Shown in pieces: positions 1 to 8,254 of a DNA stretch of 15,458 bases. The notes beneath the pieces were generated by a model. The model searched no databases, was not told the origin of the DNA, and saw nothing but the letters and a program-made list of their open reading frames with translations. Numbering within the stretch: the first letter of the stretch is position 1; every line of letters begins with the position of its first letter. Both the position numbers and the translations under genes were made by a program. Location: assembly GCA_903882245.1 (NCBI GenBank), contig CAIRWJ010000141.1, positions 1-15,458 on the forward strand, given 5' to 3'. This DNA is from an uncultured Microbacteriaceae bacterium (GTDB lineage Bacteria > Actinomycetota > Actinomycetes > Actinomycetales > Microbacteriaceae).

Positions 1-3000
1 ACGGTCGCGGCAGCCAGTGCCGCATCCGTGACCTACGTTCTGACTTCTGAGGATGTCGGTGGTGTCATCACCTTCGATGTTCTCGCAATGAAGGACGGTT
101 ACGCCGACGAGCAGGTCAGTTCGAATTCCACAGCGGAAATTGGTCTTGCATCGTTCAACTTGCGGCCCGTTCCCACAATTGCCGGCGTGACTAAAGTCGG
201 AAATACCTTGACCGCGACGACAGGATCCTGGTCGCCCAACCCATCGTCGTTCACATTCCAATGGACGCGTGACGGGGTTGACATTGAATCTGCGACCTCA
301 GAAACCTACGTACTTGGTCCTCTTGACGCGGGGCGCGTCATTCGCGTTGTTGTGACAGGTGTCCGTTCTGATTATGAAAGTCAGTCCAGCACGAGCCTCC
401 CTACGGGATCGATTGCGAACGGAACATTCACCTCGACACCTCTTCCGACGATTTCTGGAACCGCACGTGTCGGTGTAACGGTCTCAGCCGTGACGGGAAC
501 GTGGTCCCCCGTAGCCACATCGAGCACCTTTGTGTGGAAGCGCAATGGCGTTACGATCGCTGGGGCCACCTCGCCAACATATGAAATCGTCGCGGCCGAC
601 CTCAACACGCAACTCACGGTTGTGCAAACAGGTTCGTCCACGGGCTACGCGGCTACCCCCGTCACGAGTTTGCCAACTGTTGCCGTTGTCACCGGAATCT
701 TCGGTACCCAGCCGACACCGCAAGTGTCGGGTCTTGCTCGAATCGGTTCGATGCTCACCGCAAGTTCCGAAGCGTGGCAACCAGCTGCGTCGACGTTGAC
801 ATATCAGTGGAAACGAGCCGGGGTAAACATCACCGGCGCAACCGGTTCGACGTACGTCGTTCAGCCGATTGATGCGGGTTCGACGATTTCGGTCGCCGCT
901 ACCGCATCCAGACTTGCCTACCTGCCCGTGACGAAAGTGAGCGCGGCAACCGCAACAATCGACCACCTGGTGTTCTCCGATGCGGTGACCCCGACAATCT
1001 CCGGCCTCGAAAAGGTCGAAGGTGTCTTGACCGCTTCGACCGGAGACTGGACGCCAACTCCGACGCAATTCACCTATCAATGGAATCGCAAATTCGCGTC
1101 GGACCCCACACCGATCGTGGGTGCCACGAGTGCGACGTATACACTCGTCGGCGCGGATGCGGGCGCGACCATCTCCGTCTCGGTAACGGCGACGAAACTG
1201 GGATACACCCCGTTGACGTACACCAGTGAACGCACCGAGGCCATCGAGAACGGGACACTAAGCTTGACGCCAGTTCCCGTGCTAACGGGCGTTCCCCAGG
1301 TTGGCGTCGCGTACACCGCGGCCCCCGGCACCTGGGCGGCGACACCTGTTCAACTGTCTTACCAGTGGCTGCTCGACGAGGAAGAAATCGACGGTGCGAC
1401 GAGCGCGACGTACACACCCGTAGCAGCCGATGTTGACGGGGTGTTGTCTGTTGAGGTTACGGGTTCCAAGGCGGGATATGACTCTGTCACTCAAACGAGC
1501 GCGGCAACTGAGCCCGTCCTTTTGGGAGTTTTCGCCGCACCAACTCCAACAATCGCCGGAACCCCGAAGGTGGGCATTGCCATCACGGCCACTCCCGGAG
1601 CGTGGGTTCCTGTGACAAGCCCTGCGCGAACATACCAGTGGAAGAAAACGCTGGCTGGAGTCACGACGAACATTTCCGATGCAACTTCAGTGAGCTACAC
1701 CCCCGTGGCCGCGGACGTTGGGGCGACTCTCACCTTCACCGTGTCGGGCGGACGTGACGGCTACGTTACGCAAACCAAGAACAGCATCGCAACAATCGCT
1801 GTCGCGAAGGGAACGTTTAGTGTGCAACCAACTCCCGTGATCTCGGGTGACACCACACCGTCGCGAGTCGGACAGCGTTTGACGGCTTCGGTTGGACGCT
1901 GGACGCCTAATGAGTCTGGGGTCACATACCAGTGGAAGCGAGCGGGTGTCGCAATTGCCGGCGCGACGGGCACAACGTACGACACAGTTGCAGCGGACCT
2001 CAACACCGCCATCACGGTGACCGCAACGGCAACGCTTGTCGGATACGTTGACGGTCCAGCGACCAGTGCCGCGCGAACGATCAGCGCAGGAGTCTTTACT
2101 GCCTCGGCGACACCCCTAATCACTGGCACAAAGGCCGTGAATGGAGTGCTCACCGCCGTCCCTGGAGAATGGTCTCCTGTAGCAACCTTCACCTATCAGT
2201 GGAAGCGCGCGGGAGTCAACATCACCGGAGCAACGGCGTCAACCTACGTTCTACGACCCGAGGACGCCGACAAGAAACTCACTGTCGTCGTCACCGGATC
2301 TCGCGCGGGGTACACGAGCATCGTTAAAACAAGTGCGGAAACCATTGACATCGCCAGAATTCCGTTTACCGCTCATCCCGAACCCATCATCACAGGGACC
2401 GTGGCAGTCGGCCAAACGCTCACCGTCGTGCCCGGAGCGTGGACACCCTCAACCACAGCCTCGCCCATTGTTCTCACCTATCGTTGGGAGCGGGACGGCG
2501 ACCCCATCACGGGAGCTACCTCATCCACGTACGTTGTCCTCGTCTCTGACGAAGGAACGAAACTCCGCGCATATGTCACCGGAACAAAATTGGGTTACAT
2601 TACCGACGAAGAGCCGAGTGCCGAAACGAGCGCGGTGGTAAAGGGTACGTTTACGGCTGCACCTAAGCCCACCATTTCGGGAACTGCGAAGGTTGGGGTT
2701 GCCTTGACCGCTGTGCCAGGCACGTGGGCACCGTCGACAGTTGCAGCGCCGACATCATTCACATATCAGTGGAAGCGGGAAGGCACGAATATTTCTGGCG
2801 CTACCGCAGCAACGTACACCCCAGTAGCAGCGGACCTTGGCAAGCCACTGAGTGTTTCGGTAACAGGTGCGAAAACCGGCTACAACACGGTCACACAGAC
2901 GAGTGATCCGATTGAGCGACTGACCACCATAGCGGGAAGATTCGCGACGGTACCAAGACCGACCATCGCCGGGACCTCAAAGGTTGGTGTGGAACTCACC

Positions 3001-3504
3001 GCAACGCCTGGAACCTGGTTACCCGGTGCGGGATCTCTGACCTATCAGTGGCGACGCAACAAGGGTGCCACAACGATCAACATTGCCGGAGCCACGTCGT
3101 CTCGATACACCCCGGGCGCGGATGACCAGGGGTGGACGCTGTCCGTCGTGACCACTGCCACAACCGCCGGCTACGTCACGACGTCCAGTCCCGCGAGCAT
3201 TTCGACAGCCGTTGTTGCTCTCGGTACGATCGAAACCCCAACCACATTGCCCGCGATTTCTGGAACGGTCAAGGTCGGACAGACGCTGACCGCCACAACC
3301 GGTGCCACGTGGCCGGTTGGCGCGATTTTGGCCTATCAGTGGAACCGCAACGGTTTGGCGATATCGACCGCGCGAGCGAGCACTTATGTCTTGGTGACCG
3401 CTGATTTGACCGCGAGAATAACGGTCACCGTTACTGCGAATCTCCCCGGATATGCGGCCAAAGGCGTGACAAGTCTTCAAACGGTGGCCGTTACCTCACC
3501 CTGA
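1..3504 (+). CDS. Giant Ig-like repeat surface/secreted protein (5' end outside window)
   Basis: The reading frame is open from the first base. The residues before the first possible start (GTG at 28) already fit the repeat pattern, so the true start lies upstream. At least 1167 residues are visible: the end of one repeat, then twelve full repeats of about 88-100 residues. Each has a PTISGTxKVGxxLTAxxGxW half, a TYQWKRxGxxIxGAT core, a TYxxxxxDxG turn, a V-T-G/A-x-xxGY strand and a linker ending in F. These are predicted beta-sandwich domains with a conserved Trp and no cysteine, of a type common in actinobacterial cell-surface and adhesion proteins. The C-terminus stops right after the last repeat, with no LPxTG motif, membrane helix or obvious anchor, so any signal or anchor must be N-terminal and outside the window. 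Ligand and role are unknown. The gene converges on the dehydrogenase gene 36 bp away and seems unrelated to the operons to its right. Confidence 0.9.
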   Translation, partial: TVAAASAASVTYVLTSEDVGGVITFDVLAMKDGYADEQVSSNSTAEIGLASFNLRPVPTIAGVTKVGNTLTATTGSWSPNPSSFTFQWTRDGVDIESATSETYVLGPLDAGRVIRVVVTGVRSDYESQSSTSLPTGSIANGTFTSTPLPTISGTARVGVTVSAVTGTWSPVATSSTFVWKRNGVTIAGATSPTYEIVAADLNTQLTVVQTGSSTGYAATPVTSLPTVAVVTGIFGTQPTPQVSGLARIGSMLTASSEAWQPAASTLTYQWKRAGVNITGATGSTYVVQPIDAGSTISVAATASRLAYLPVTKVSAATATIDHLVFSDAVTPTISGLEKVEGVLTASTGDWTPTPTQFTYQWNRKFASDPTPIVGATSATYTLVGADAGATISVSVTATKLGYTPLTYTSERTEAIENGTLSLTPVPVLTGVPQVGVAYTAAPGTWAATPVQLSYQWLLDEEEIDGATSATYTPVAADVDGVLSVEVTGSKAGYDSVTQTSAATEPVLLGVFAAPTPTIAGTPKVGIAITATPGAWVPVTSPARTYQWKKTLAGVTTNISDATSVSYTPVAADVGATLTFTVSGGRDGYVTQTKNSIATIAVAKGTFSVQPTPVISGDTTPSRVGQRLTASVGRWTPNESGVTYQWKRAGVAIAGATGTTYDTVAADLNTAITVTATATLVGYVDGPATSAARTISAGVFTASATPLITGTKAVNGVLTAVPGEWSPVATFTYQWKRAGVNITGATASTYVLRPEDADKKLTVVVTGSRAGYTSIVKTSAETIDIARIPFTAHPEPIITGTVAVGQTLTVVPGAWTPSTTASPIVLTYRWERDGDPITGATSSTYVVLVSDEGTKLRAYVTGTKLGYITDEEPSAETSAVVKGTFTAAPKPTISGTAKVGVALTAVPGTWAPSTVAAPTSFTYQWKREGTNISGATAATYTPVAADLGKPLSVSVTGAKTGYNTVTQTSDPIERLTTIAGRFATVPRPTIAGTSKVGVELTATPGTWLPGAGSLTYQWRRNKGATTINIAGATSSRYTPGADDQGWTLSVVTTATTAGYVTTSSPASISTAVVALGTIETPTTLPAISGTVKVGQTLTATTGATWPVGAILAYQWNRNGLAISTARASTYVLVTADLTARITVTVTANLPGYAAKGVTSLQTVAVTSP
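157..3501 (+). repeat. Twelve tandem Ig-like coding repeats (~270-300 bp each)
   Basis: Repeat units begin near 157, 430, 703, 976, 1261, 1534, 1819, 2098, 2368, 2653, 2944 and 3232. Units differ in length mainly through insertions around the WxP loop (for example units 9 and 10, with STTASP and STVAAP) and after the QW strand (units 4, 6 and 11). The protein consensus is well kept while the DNA is diverged, so these are not recent duplications. Confidence 0.88.
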
Positions 3505-3540
3505 CAACGCCGCGTGACCGACGATCGCCCAACATAGGAA

Positions 3541-4581
3541 CTACGCGCCCGTGACGAGGACGACTTTCGTCATCTCTTTCTTGTCGAAGGCCGCGTACGC
3601 CATGGCTGCGTCTTCCAAAGGGATCTGGTGAGTGAGTACTTTCGACGGAGAGAACTTTCCCGACTGAATCGCAGCGAACATGCGCTCGCGGTCTTTTGTC
3701 GGATTACCGACGGAAAAAATCAAGGTCAGTTCCTTCTCGAACATCACCCCATTATTGAGCGGGAAATCGGGTTCGAAATGAGCGCCGACGACCGAGACAA
3801 CACCTTGCGGGCGCGCAAGGCCAAACGCCGACTGCATCGCGGGAACTGAACCCGAAGCTTCGATGACAACATCCGCACCAATGCCGTGGGATAGCTGATT
3901 GACGAGTTTCGCCGTTGCCTCCCCCGGTTCAACGGCCGTCGCCCCGAGGCTTTCCGCGAGTTTACGCCGGTCGAAAATACCGTCGACGGCGATTACCCGT
4001 CGAGCGACACCGACCGAAGCGATGATTGCCATCAGTCCCACCGGCCCACACCCCAGAACAACCACCAGGTCGCCGTTCGAGACATTGCCGCGCTGGACCG
4101 CGGCGAAGCCGGTTGGGAGGATATCGGCCACAAAGATCGCGTCCTCATTGCTGACGTCGTCAGGGACACCCCACAGTGTTCGACTCGCGTTGGGGATGCG
4201 AACAAATTCGGCCTGACCCCCGTCGAGTTTCGGGTAAACACCGGAGTACCCGAACAACGCTCGGTCATCACACTGGGTGACGCGGTTGGCGCGGCAGTGC
4301 CCGCATGTCCCGTCCGAGGTCATGCTGGTATTGACAACTCGCTGTCCGATTGTTATCCCCGTGACCGCGTCGCCGAGTTCGGTGACCGTGCCCACAAATT
4401 CGTGTCCAAGAATTGTTCCGAATTCGAATCCGGGCGTGTATCCGTGATACGGCAGAAGGTCTGCTCCACAAATTGCGGTGTGCGAAACCTTGACAATGGC
4501 GTCCGTCTGTAGCTGAATCGTCGGGTCCGGAACCTCGTTGACGCGAACGTCTTCCGGTCCCATGAGCTGAACAGCTTTCAT
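3541..4581 (-). CDS. Zinc-dependent alcohol dehydrogenase (MDR superfamily), candidate pyridoxal/pyridoxine dehydrogenase
   Basis: This is a 346-residue medium-chain dehydrogenase of normal family length. The N-terminal GroES-like domain carries the catalytic zinc set C38 (ICGAD), H60-E61 (GHE) and probably D153. The structural zinc loop has C93, C96 and C104, with D90 where the first Cys usually sits; an acidic ligand is known there in Sulfolobus ADH. The Rossmann fold has GxGxxG at 177-182 and D200 at the end of beta-2, which favours NAD over NADP. The ATG at 4581 overlaps the VOC stop as ATGA and has GAGGAG five bases upstream. It is the last gene of the operon of transporter, PPAT-like aminotransferase and VOC gene. 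The family call is firm but the substrate is inferred. The best guess from context is oxidation of a hydroxymethyl or aldehyde group of a B6 vitamer, for example the pyridoxal made by the aminotransferase. Another alcohol or polyol is possible. Confidence 0.85.
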   Translation of the reverse strand: MKAVQLMGPEDVRVNEVPDPTIQLQTDAIVKVSHTAICGADLLPYHGYTPGFEFGTILGHEFVGTVTELGDAVTGITIGQRVVNTSMTSDGTCGHCRANRVTQCDDRALFGYSGVYPKLDGGQAEFVRIPNASRTLWGVPDDVSNEDAIFVADILPTGFAAVQRGNVSNGDLVVVLGCGPVGLMAIIASVGVARRVIAVDGIFDRRKLAESLGATAVEPGEATAKLVNQLSHGIGADVVIEASGSVPAMQSAFGLARPQGVVSVVGAHFEPDFPLNNGVMFEKELTLIFSVGNPTKDRERMFAAIQSGKFSPSKVLTHQIPLEDAAMAYAAFDKKEMTKVVLVTGA

Positions 4582-4982
4582 GCCATCTCCTCAATTTCGA
4601 TGAGGTACCCATCGGGGTCGACGATGAAGAAGCGACCTCCACCCCACGGCGGACGAAAGACCTCCGAGGCGATGGTGACGCCCGCGGCGCGAAGTGCAGC
4701 GTGCACCGTGTCACAGTTGGCGACCTCAACCACGAGCATGGTCGGTTGGTTTGTCACGTCGGACGGTGGGTAATGAAAGTGACCTGGGATGTCGTCTGCC
4801 TCCGTGCCTTTTTCTGCGAACGAAAGACGCATTTGGTTGAGGTGCAGAATTGCATAGTCTGGCGCTTCGAAGGTCTGCTCGACGCTGAACCCCAAATGCT
4901 CGGAGTAAAACGTGGTCGATCGAGAAACGCTCTCGACAGCAAGGATCACTCCCCCACGGCGGAATTCCGATTCGTTCGTCAC
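4578..4982 (-). CDS. VOC (glyoxalase/bleomycin-resistance fold) family protein
   Basis: This 134-residue protein has two beta-alpha-beta-beta-beta halves: about residues 10-56, with the FYSEHLGF helix, and about 80-131, ending in the family signature DPDGYLIEIEE. Of the four metal-ligand positions usual in glyoxalase and dioxygenase members, only the C-terminal Glu (E129) is clear. The first-strand position is aliphatic, so metal-dependent chemistry is doubtful. The GTG start at 4982 is chosen because GGAGG lies six bases upstream, and it overlaps the aminotransferase stop as GTGA. At this size it is a single VOC module, too short for a classic two-domain extradiol dioxygenase. Its position between a PPAT-like aminotransferase and a dehydrogenase suggests a step or accessory role with a B6 vitamer, such as binding, isomerisation or lactone handling. 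That is inference only. Confidence 0.8.
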   Translation of the reverse strand: MTNESEFRRGGVILAVESVSRSTTFYSEHLGFSVEQTFEAPDYAILHLNQMRLSFAEKGTEADDIPGHFHYPPSDVTNQPTMLVVEVANCDTVHAALRAAGVTIASEVFRPPWGGGRFFIVDPDGYLIEIEEMA

Positions 4983-6148
4983 GATGTGCCTCCATTGCGT
5001 CCCAATACCGCCATCGCGGCGTCAATTCCGGCACCGAGGTCGATTCCGCGAATTCCCTTGTCAATCAACCCTCGACCAACCGCGGCGAGTCCGACGATGG
5101 GGTACATGCCGCTCGCACTAGGGCCCATGTGCGCGATTCGCAACAAGTTTCCCGCGCCTTGCCCGCTCGACAACATGACTCCGTATCGTTCCCGAATGTG
5201 CGTGCGCATCTCGACATCGTTGACCGAATCAGGGAGCGCGATGGTCGTCAGGCAGTTGGCCGAGATGTCAACCGATGCTGGCCAGAGTTTCAGCCCCATC
5301 GCAACGGCACCGACACGGGTCACCTCCGCCGAACGCGCGTGACGTCGAAGGGAATTCTCGAGACCCTCCTCTAGCAGCTGGTCAAGAACAGATTCCACGC
5401 CGTAGATGTCCGAAACAGACGGGGTAAAGGGGAACCGCCCCTCGTCCCTCCATTTGATTTTCCAGTCGATGATCGACAAATACGAATCGCGAGGCGCTTT
5501 GGGGTTGGCAAGTATGTGGCTCCATGCCCTATCACTGACTGCAACCATTCCAATTCCGGCCGGCCCACCCAGACATTTTTGGGCACCGGTGACGACGACG
5601 TCCATGTTCCATGCGTCGGTCTTGAATTCGAGCCCGCCGATCGACGAAACGGCATCGACCAGTGTCAATGCCCCGTGCTTTCGAGCGATTTTGCCTATCT
5701 TTTCACAATCCGTGATGGTGCCGGACGGGGTCTCAGAGTGAACCATCGCAATCATCGACACCTCGGGGTGTCCCTTGAGGTAGGTCGCCACGGATTCGGG
5801 GCTCACCGCTGCGTTGTAGGGAACTTCAATCTCGTGAAGGATTGCGCCGAACTCGGTGAGCCAGTAGCCCATCCCCTTGCCAAAAACCCCCTGCGCAAGA
5901 TTGAGGACATGCATTCCCTCGGTGACCATCGACCGTGCCACAGACTCGAGCGCAAGAATGGCTTCCCCCTGCATGAGGAAGACATCATTCTTCGTCTGGA
6001 AAACCCGCGCAGCCTTTTTCTCGACTCGTCGGAACCGCTCAAGGAATTCAGGGTCATAGTGATACACGATGGGTTCACCCATCGCGGCGAGCGTCCTTGG
6101 CGTTGCCATCACGGGGCCGGCTGAGAGAGTGAAATCGAGTTGGTGCAT
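4979..6148 (-). CDS. Pyridoxamine-pyruvate aminotransferase-like class V aminotransferase
   Basis: The 389-residue fold-type I class V aminotransferase should convert pyridoxamine + pyruvate to pyridoxal + L-alanine without PLP (EC 2.6.1.30), in the cytoplasm. Visible marks are SAGPV (9-13), VYHYDPEF (28-35), VLNLAQGVFGKGMGYW (81-96), ETPSGT (139-144), VDAVSS (164-169), the Schiff-base lysine K191 in TGAQKCLG, FPFTPSVS (239-246) and RIAHMGP (337-343). These follow M. loti PPAT as I recall it, with K191 matching K197. E62 (QGEA) matches Glu68, the side chain that blocks the PLP phosphate and makes PPAT specific for unphosphorylated pyridoxal. R337 matches Arg345, but Q330 replaces Arg336, a substrate-carboxylate contact. 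The ATG at 6148 has GGAG eight bases upstream and precedes the conserved start of the family; an in-frame extension to 6235 runs into the permease gene and looks non-native. The gene lies 25 bp behind the transporter. A serine- or alanine-glyoxylate aminotransferase is less likely because of E62. Confidence 0.83.
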   Translation of the reverse strand: MHQLDFTLSAGPVMATPRTLAAMGEPIVYHYDPEFLERFRRVEKKAARVFQTKNDVFLMQGEAILALESVARSMVTEGMHVLNLAQGVFGKGMGYWLTEFGAILHEIEVPYNAAVSPESVATYLKGHPEVSMIAMVHSETPSGTITDCEKIGKIARKHGALTLVDAVSSIGGLEFKTDAWNMDVVVTGAQKCLGGPAGIGMVAVSDRAWSHILANPKAPRDSYLSIIDWKIKWRDEGRFPFTPSVSDIYGVESVLDQLLEEGLENSLRRHARSAEVTRVGAVAMGLKLWPASVDISANCLTTIALPDSVNDVEMRTHIRERYGVMLSSGQGAGNLLRIAHMGPSASGMYPIVGLAAVGRGLIDKGIRGIDLGAGIDAAMAVLGRNGGTS

Positions 6149-6173
6149 GCGGTTTCTCCAGTTGTTCAATCGG

Positions 6174-7109
6174 TTAGCGCGCGCCACGCGTATATGGCAC
6201 ACCGAGTGCCGGGGGCACGTACGACGAGCGGGCAAAGACGATGAGCGTGATCATCACCGCGACGAAAGGAAGCATTTTGATCACATCGGTAGGAAGGTCG
6301 AACGACGTCAACTGGAGCACTGTCCCAACAGACACACTTATTCCGTAGACAAATGATGATGCAATGACCCACAAAATTCGTCCGCGCGACAGCATGGTGA
6401 CGACGATGGCGATGTACCCGATACCTGATGTCATGAACGGCGTGAAGGTCCCCGCCGACATGAGCGCTAGGTACGCTCCGCCGAAACCTGCGAATGCTCC
6501 GCCAAGAAGCGCCACAAAGGTTCGGGTGCGGACGACGTTGCCTCCGGCGGCATCGAGGGAATTGGGGTTTTGCCCTGCCGCTCGAACGCGCAATCCGAAA
6601 TTCGTGTTTCGGAGCACGACCGAGACAACAAACGCGAGCACCAATGCGATCCAGAAGGCCAATGGTTGCTGAAAGATGCTGGAACCCACAACCGGAAGGT
6701 CCGAGAGAACCGGAATGGGAAACACGTCGGGCTGACCCAGCCGCGGAGTCGTCTGACCATATGTTGAGAAATACAGAACGCTCGTGATACCGCCACCGAT
6801 CATCGTAAGGGCAAGCCCGATGACAATCTGATTGAGCCCGAGCCAAATGTTCAACATCACCATCAGTATGGACATCACGAAGCCGGCTGCGATTCCCGCG
6901 AGTAAACCAAGGAAGTACGAATTGGTTTCCAGGGTTGTGACGAACCCAAAATACGCCCCGAACAACATCATTCCTTCGATCCCGAGGTTGAGGACCCCCG
7001 ATTGCTCGCCCAGTGTTTCACCGAGCGAGCCGAGGACGAGTGGAATTGCGCTCGCAATGACGCCCGCAATGAACGTCGCGATAAACGTGGTGGTGAAGAT
7101 GTCGATCAC
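6174..7109 (-). CDS. ABC transporter permease, BPD_transp_2 family (YufQ-like)
   Basis: This 311-residue, very hydrophobic inner-membrane protein has about eight to ten predicted helices. It carries the family signature GVLNLGIEGMM (38-48) and the cytoplasmic loop NFGLRVRAAGQNPNSLDAAG (170-189) that couples to the ATPase. It is the second, shorter permease of the nucleoside/BMP-type importer (BMP lipoprotein, double ATPase, two unlike permeases), related to branched-chain amino acid and ribose permeases. The GTG at 7109 overlaps the stop of the upstream permease as GTGA and has GAGGAG seven bases upstream. Known relatives import nucleosides. Here the next gene, 25 bp away, is a PPAT-like aminotransferase, so a pyridine-type vitamer is the inferred cargo. 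Confidence 0.88.
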   Translation of the reverse strand: MIDIFTTTFIATFIAGVIASAIPLVLGSLGETLGEQSGVLNLGIEGMMLFGAYFGFVTTLETNSYFLGLLAGIAAGFVMSILMVMLNIWLGLNQIVIGLALTMIGGGITSVLYFSTYGQTTPRLGQPDVFPIPVLSDLPVVGSSIFQQPLAFWIALVLAFVVSVVLRNTNFGLRVRAAGQNPNSLDAAGGNVVRTRTFVALLGGAFAGFGGAYLALMSAGTFTPFMTSGIGYIAIVVTMLSRGRILWVIASSFVYGISVSVGTVLQLTSFDLPTDVIKMLPFVAVMITLIVFARSSYVPPALGVPYTRGAR

Positions 7110-8254
7110 GCGCGTGCTCCTCTGTCAAATAGTCCCGTGACGGCACGACGCAGACCGGGCGGAAGATAACTTTGCCCCAGATCTTTTTTCACGCCGAAGT
7201 ATTCGATGACGGACATAAACACCAAAATGAGCGCAATCACGATCATGAGGAAGTGGGTGTCTAAGCCGCTGTCAAGCGACGCTAAGCGACCGCCGGTATC
7301 AAGAATGCAATAGAAGGCGACAAACGGAATTGTCGTCAGAATGTTCAGTCGACCGAGGAACACAAACGGCAACACCGCCGCACCATACCCAGGATTAATG
7401 TTTGCTCTGAGGTTGCCCTGATAGCCCAGCATGTCCACCGAGGCGGCCAACCCAATGAGAGCGCCACTCAAGATGAACAGAATCAGAATCATTTGCGGTG
7501 AATTGATGCCGACGTGCAGTGCTGTCTTTGGGCTCGATCCGAAAACGTCTAGTCGGAGTCCAAATGACGTGCGGGTAAGAAGTAGGTGAATGATGAGCAC
7601 GACGACGACGGAAATGATTATTCCGATATGAATGCGCGTGCCAGGGATTTGCGGAAACATATCGGCGACCGGCAATACTCGCGTTTGAGGCACGTGGATG
7701 TCCGGGTTTTGGAATGGTCCGCGAACAAGCATGTTCGAAATTCCGATTCCGATGAAAGACATCATGAGGGTTGTGATAATTTCGTTGGTTCCATAGCGCG
7801 CTTTCAGCGCGGCAGGGAGGAGTGTCCAGGCAGCACCGGCAGCGGTACCCATAATGAGCGACACGGTGAAGGCCGCCCACAGAGGCATAACCTCGATCAA
7901 CATTGGGCTGAACCCCGCGACGACGACAGAGCCGAGCAAGTACTGCGCGTCATAACCGAGATTCCACAGCTTTCCGCGAAAGACGACGATGAGACCCGCC
8001 GAATAGAGCAACAGCGGTGCCATCAACCGAATTGTTTGTTGCCAGCCATTCCCCATCACCCCGTAGCGGAACACTTCACTGTAAAAGAACCAGGGGTCTT
8101 TCCCAATGACGATGAGAACCACCACCGAGGTGAGAAGTGCGAGCACCACGGGGAGAATCGTGCGCACAAGCGTCTCCATGACCTTAGACAATTTCGATTG
8201 TCCATCCGATGGAAGAGGAATCATTCCCGTCGCGTCGCTAATGGGGTTAGACAT
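7106..8254 (-). CDS. ABC transporter permease, BPD_transp_2 family (YufP-like)
   Basis: The 382-residue membrane protein has a short cytoplasmic N-terminus, a first helix at about 31-51 and several more helices through about residue 350. The motif LWNLGYDAQ (96-104) stands where relatives have FNIGxEGQ. A large extracytoplasmic loop at about 180-205 precedes the helix at 208-226, and the ATPase-coupling loop FGLRLDVFGSSPKTALHVGIN spans about 231-251. This layout is that of the longer permease of BMP/nucleoside-type importers. The ATG at 8254 is chosen because GGAAGG lies just upstream and the residues after it look native; an in-frame extension to 8338 lies wholly within the ATPase gene. It overlaps the ATPase end by 8 bp and the next permease by 4 bp, implying coupled translation and stoichiometric assembly. 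Confidence 0.87.
   Translation of the reverse strand: MSNPISDATGMIPLPSDGQSKLSKVMETLVRTILPVVLALLTSVVVLIVIGKDPWFFYSEVFRYGVMGNGWQQTIRLMAPLLLYSAGLIVVFRGKLWNLGYDAQYLLGSVVVAGFSPMLIEVMPLWAAFTVSLIMGTAAGAAWTLLPAALKARYGTNEIITTLMMSFIGIGISNMLVRGPFQNPDIHVPQTRVLPVADMFPQIPGTRIHIGIIISVVVVLIIHLLLTRTSFGLRLDVFGSSPKTALHVGINSPQMILILFILSGALIGLAASVDMLGYQGNLRANINPGYGAAVLPFVFLGRLNILTTIPFVAFYCILDTGGRLASLDSGLDTHFLMIVIALILVFMSVIEYFGVKKDLGQSYLPPGLRRAVTGLFDRGARA

Noticed and set aside
484..1080. 198-codon - strand frame inside the Ig-repeat gene
   Set aside because: It arises from codon bias of the repeats, and its translation is Arg/Gly/Cys-rich without domain features.
1..3504. Repeat arrays considered as CRISPR or non-coding satellite
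   Set aside because: The periodicity is in one open frame with protein-level conservation and there are no short identical repeats with unique spacers.
3505..3540. Possible bidirectional terminator between the convergent genes
   Set aside because: The 36-bp gap has no convincing stem with a T-run on either strand.
4701..6124. Several + strand frames opposite the VOC and aminotransferase genes
   Set aside because: They mirror coding sequence of conserved proteins and show no recognisable domains.
4979..6148. Serine/alanine-glyoxylate or ureidoglycine-glyoxylate aminotransferase
   Set aside because: Glu at the phosphate-pocket position (E62) and the YHYDPEF, FPFTPSVS and RIAHMGP stretches fit PPAT better, and no purine or photorespiration genes are nearby.
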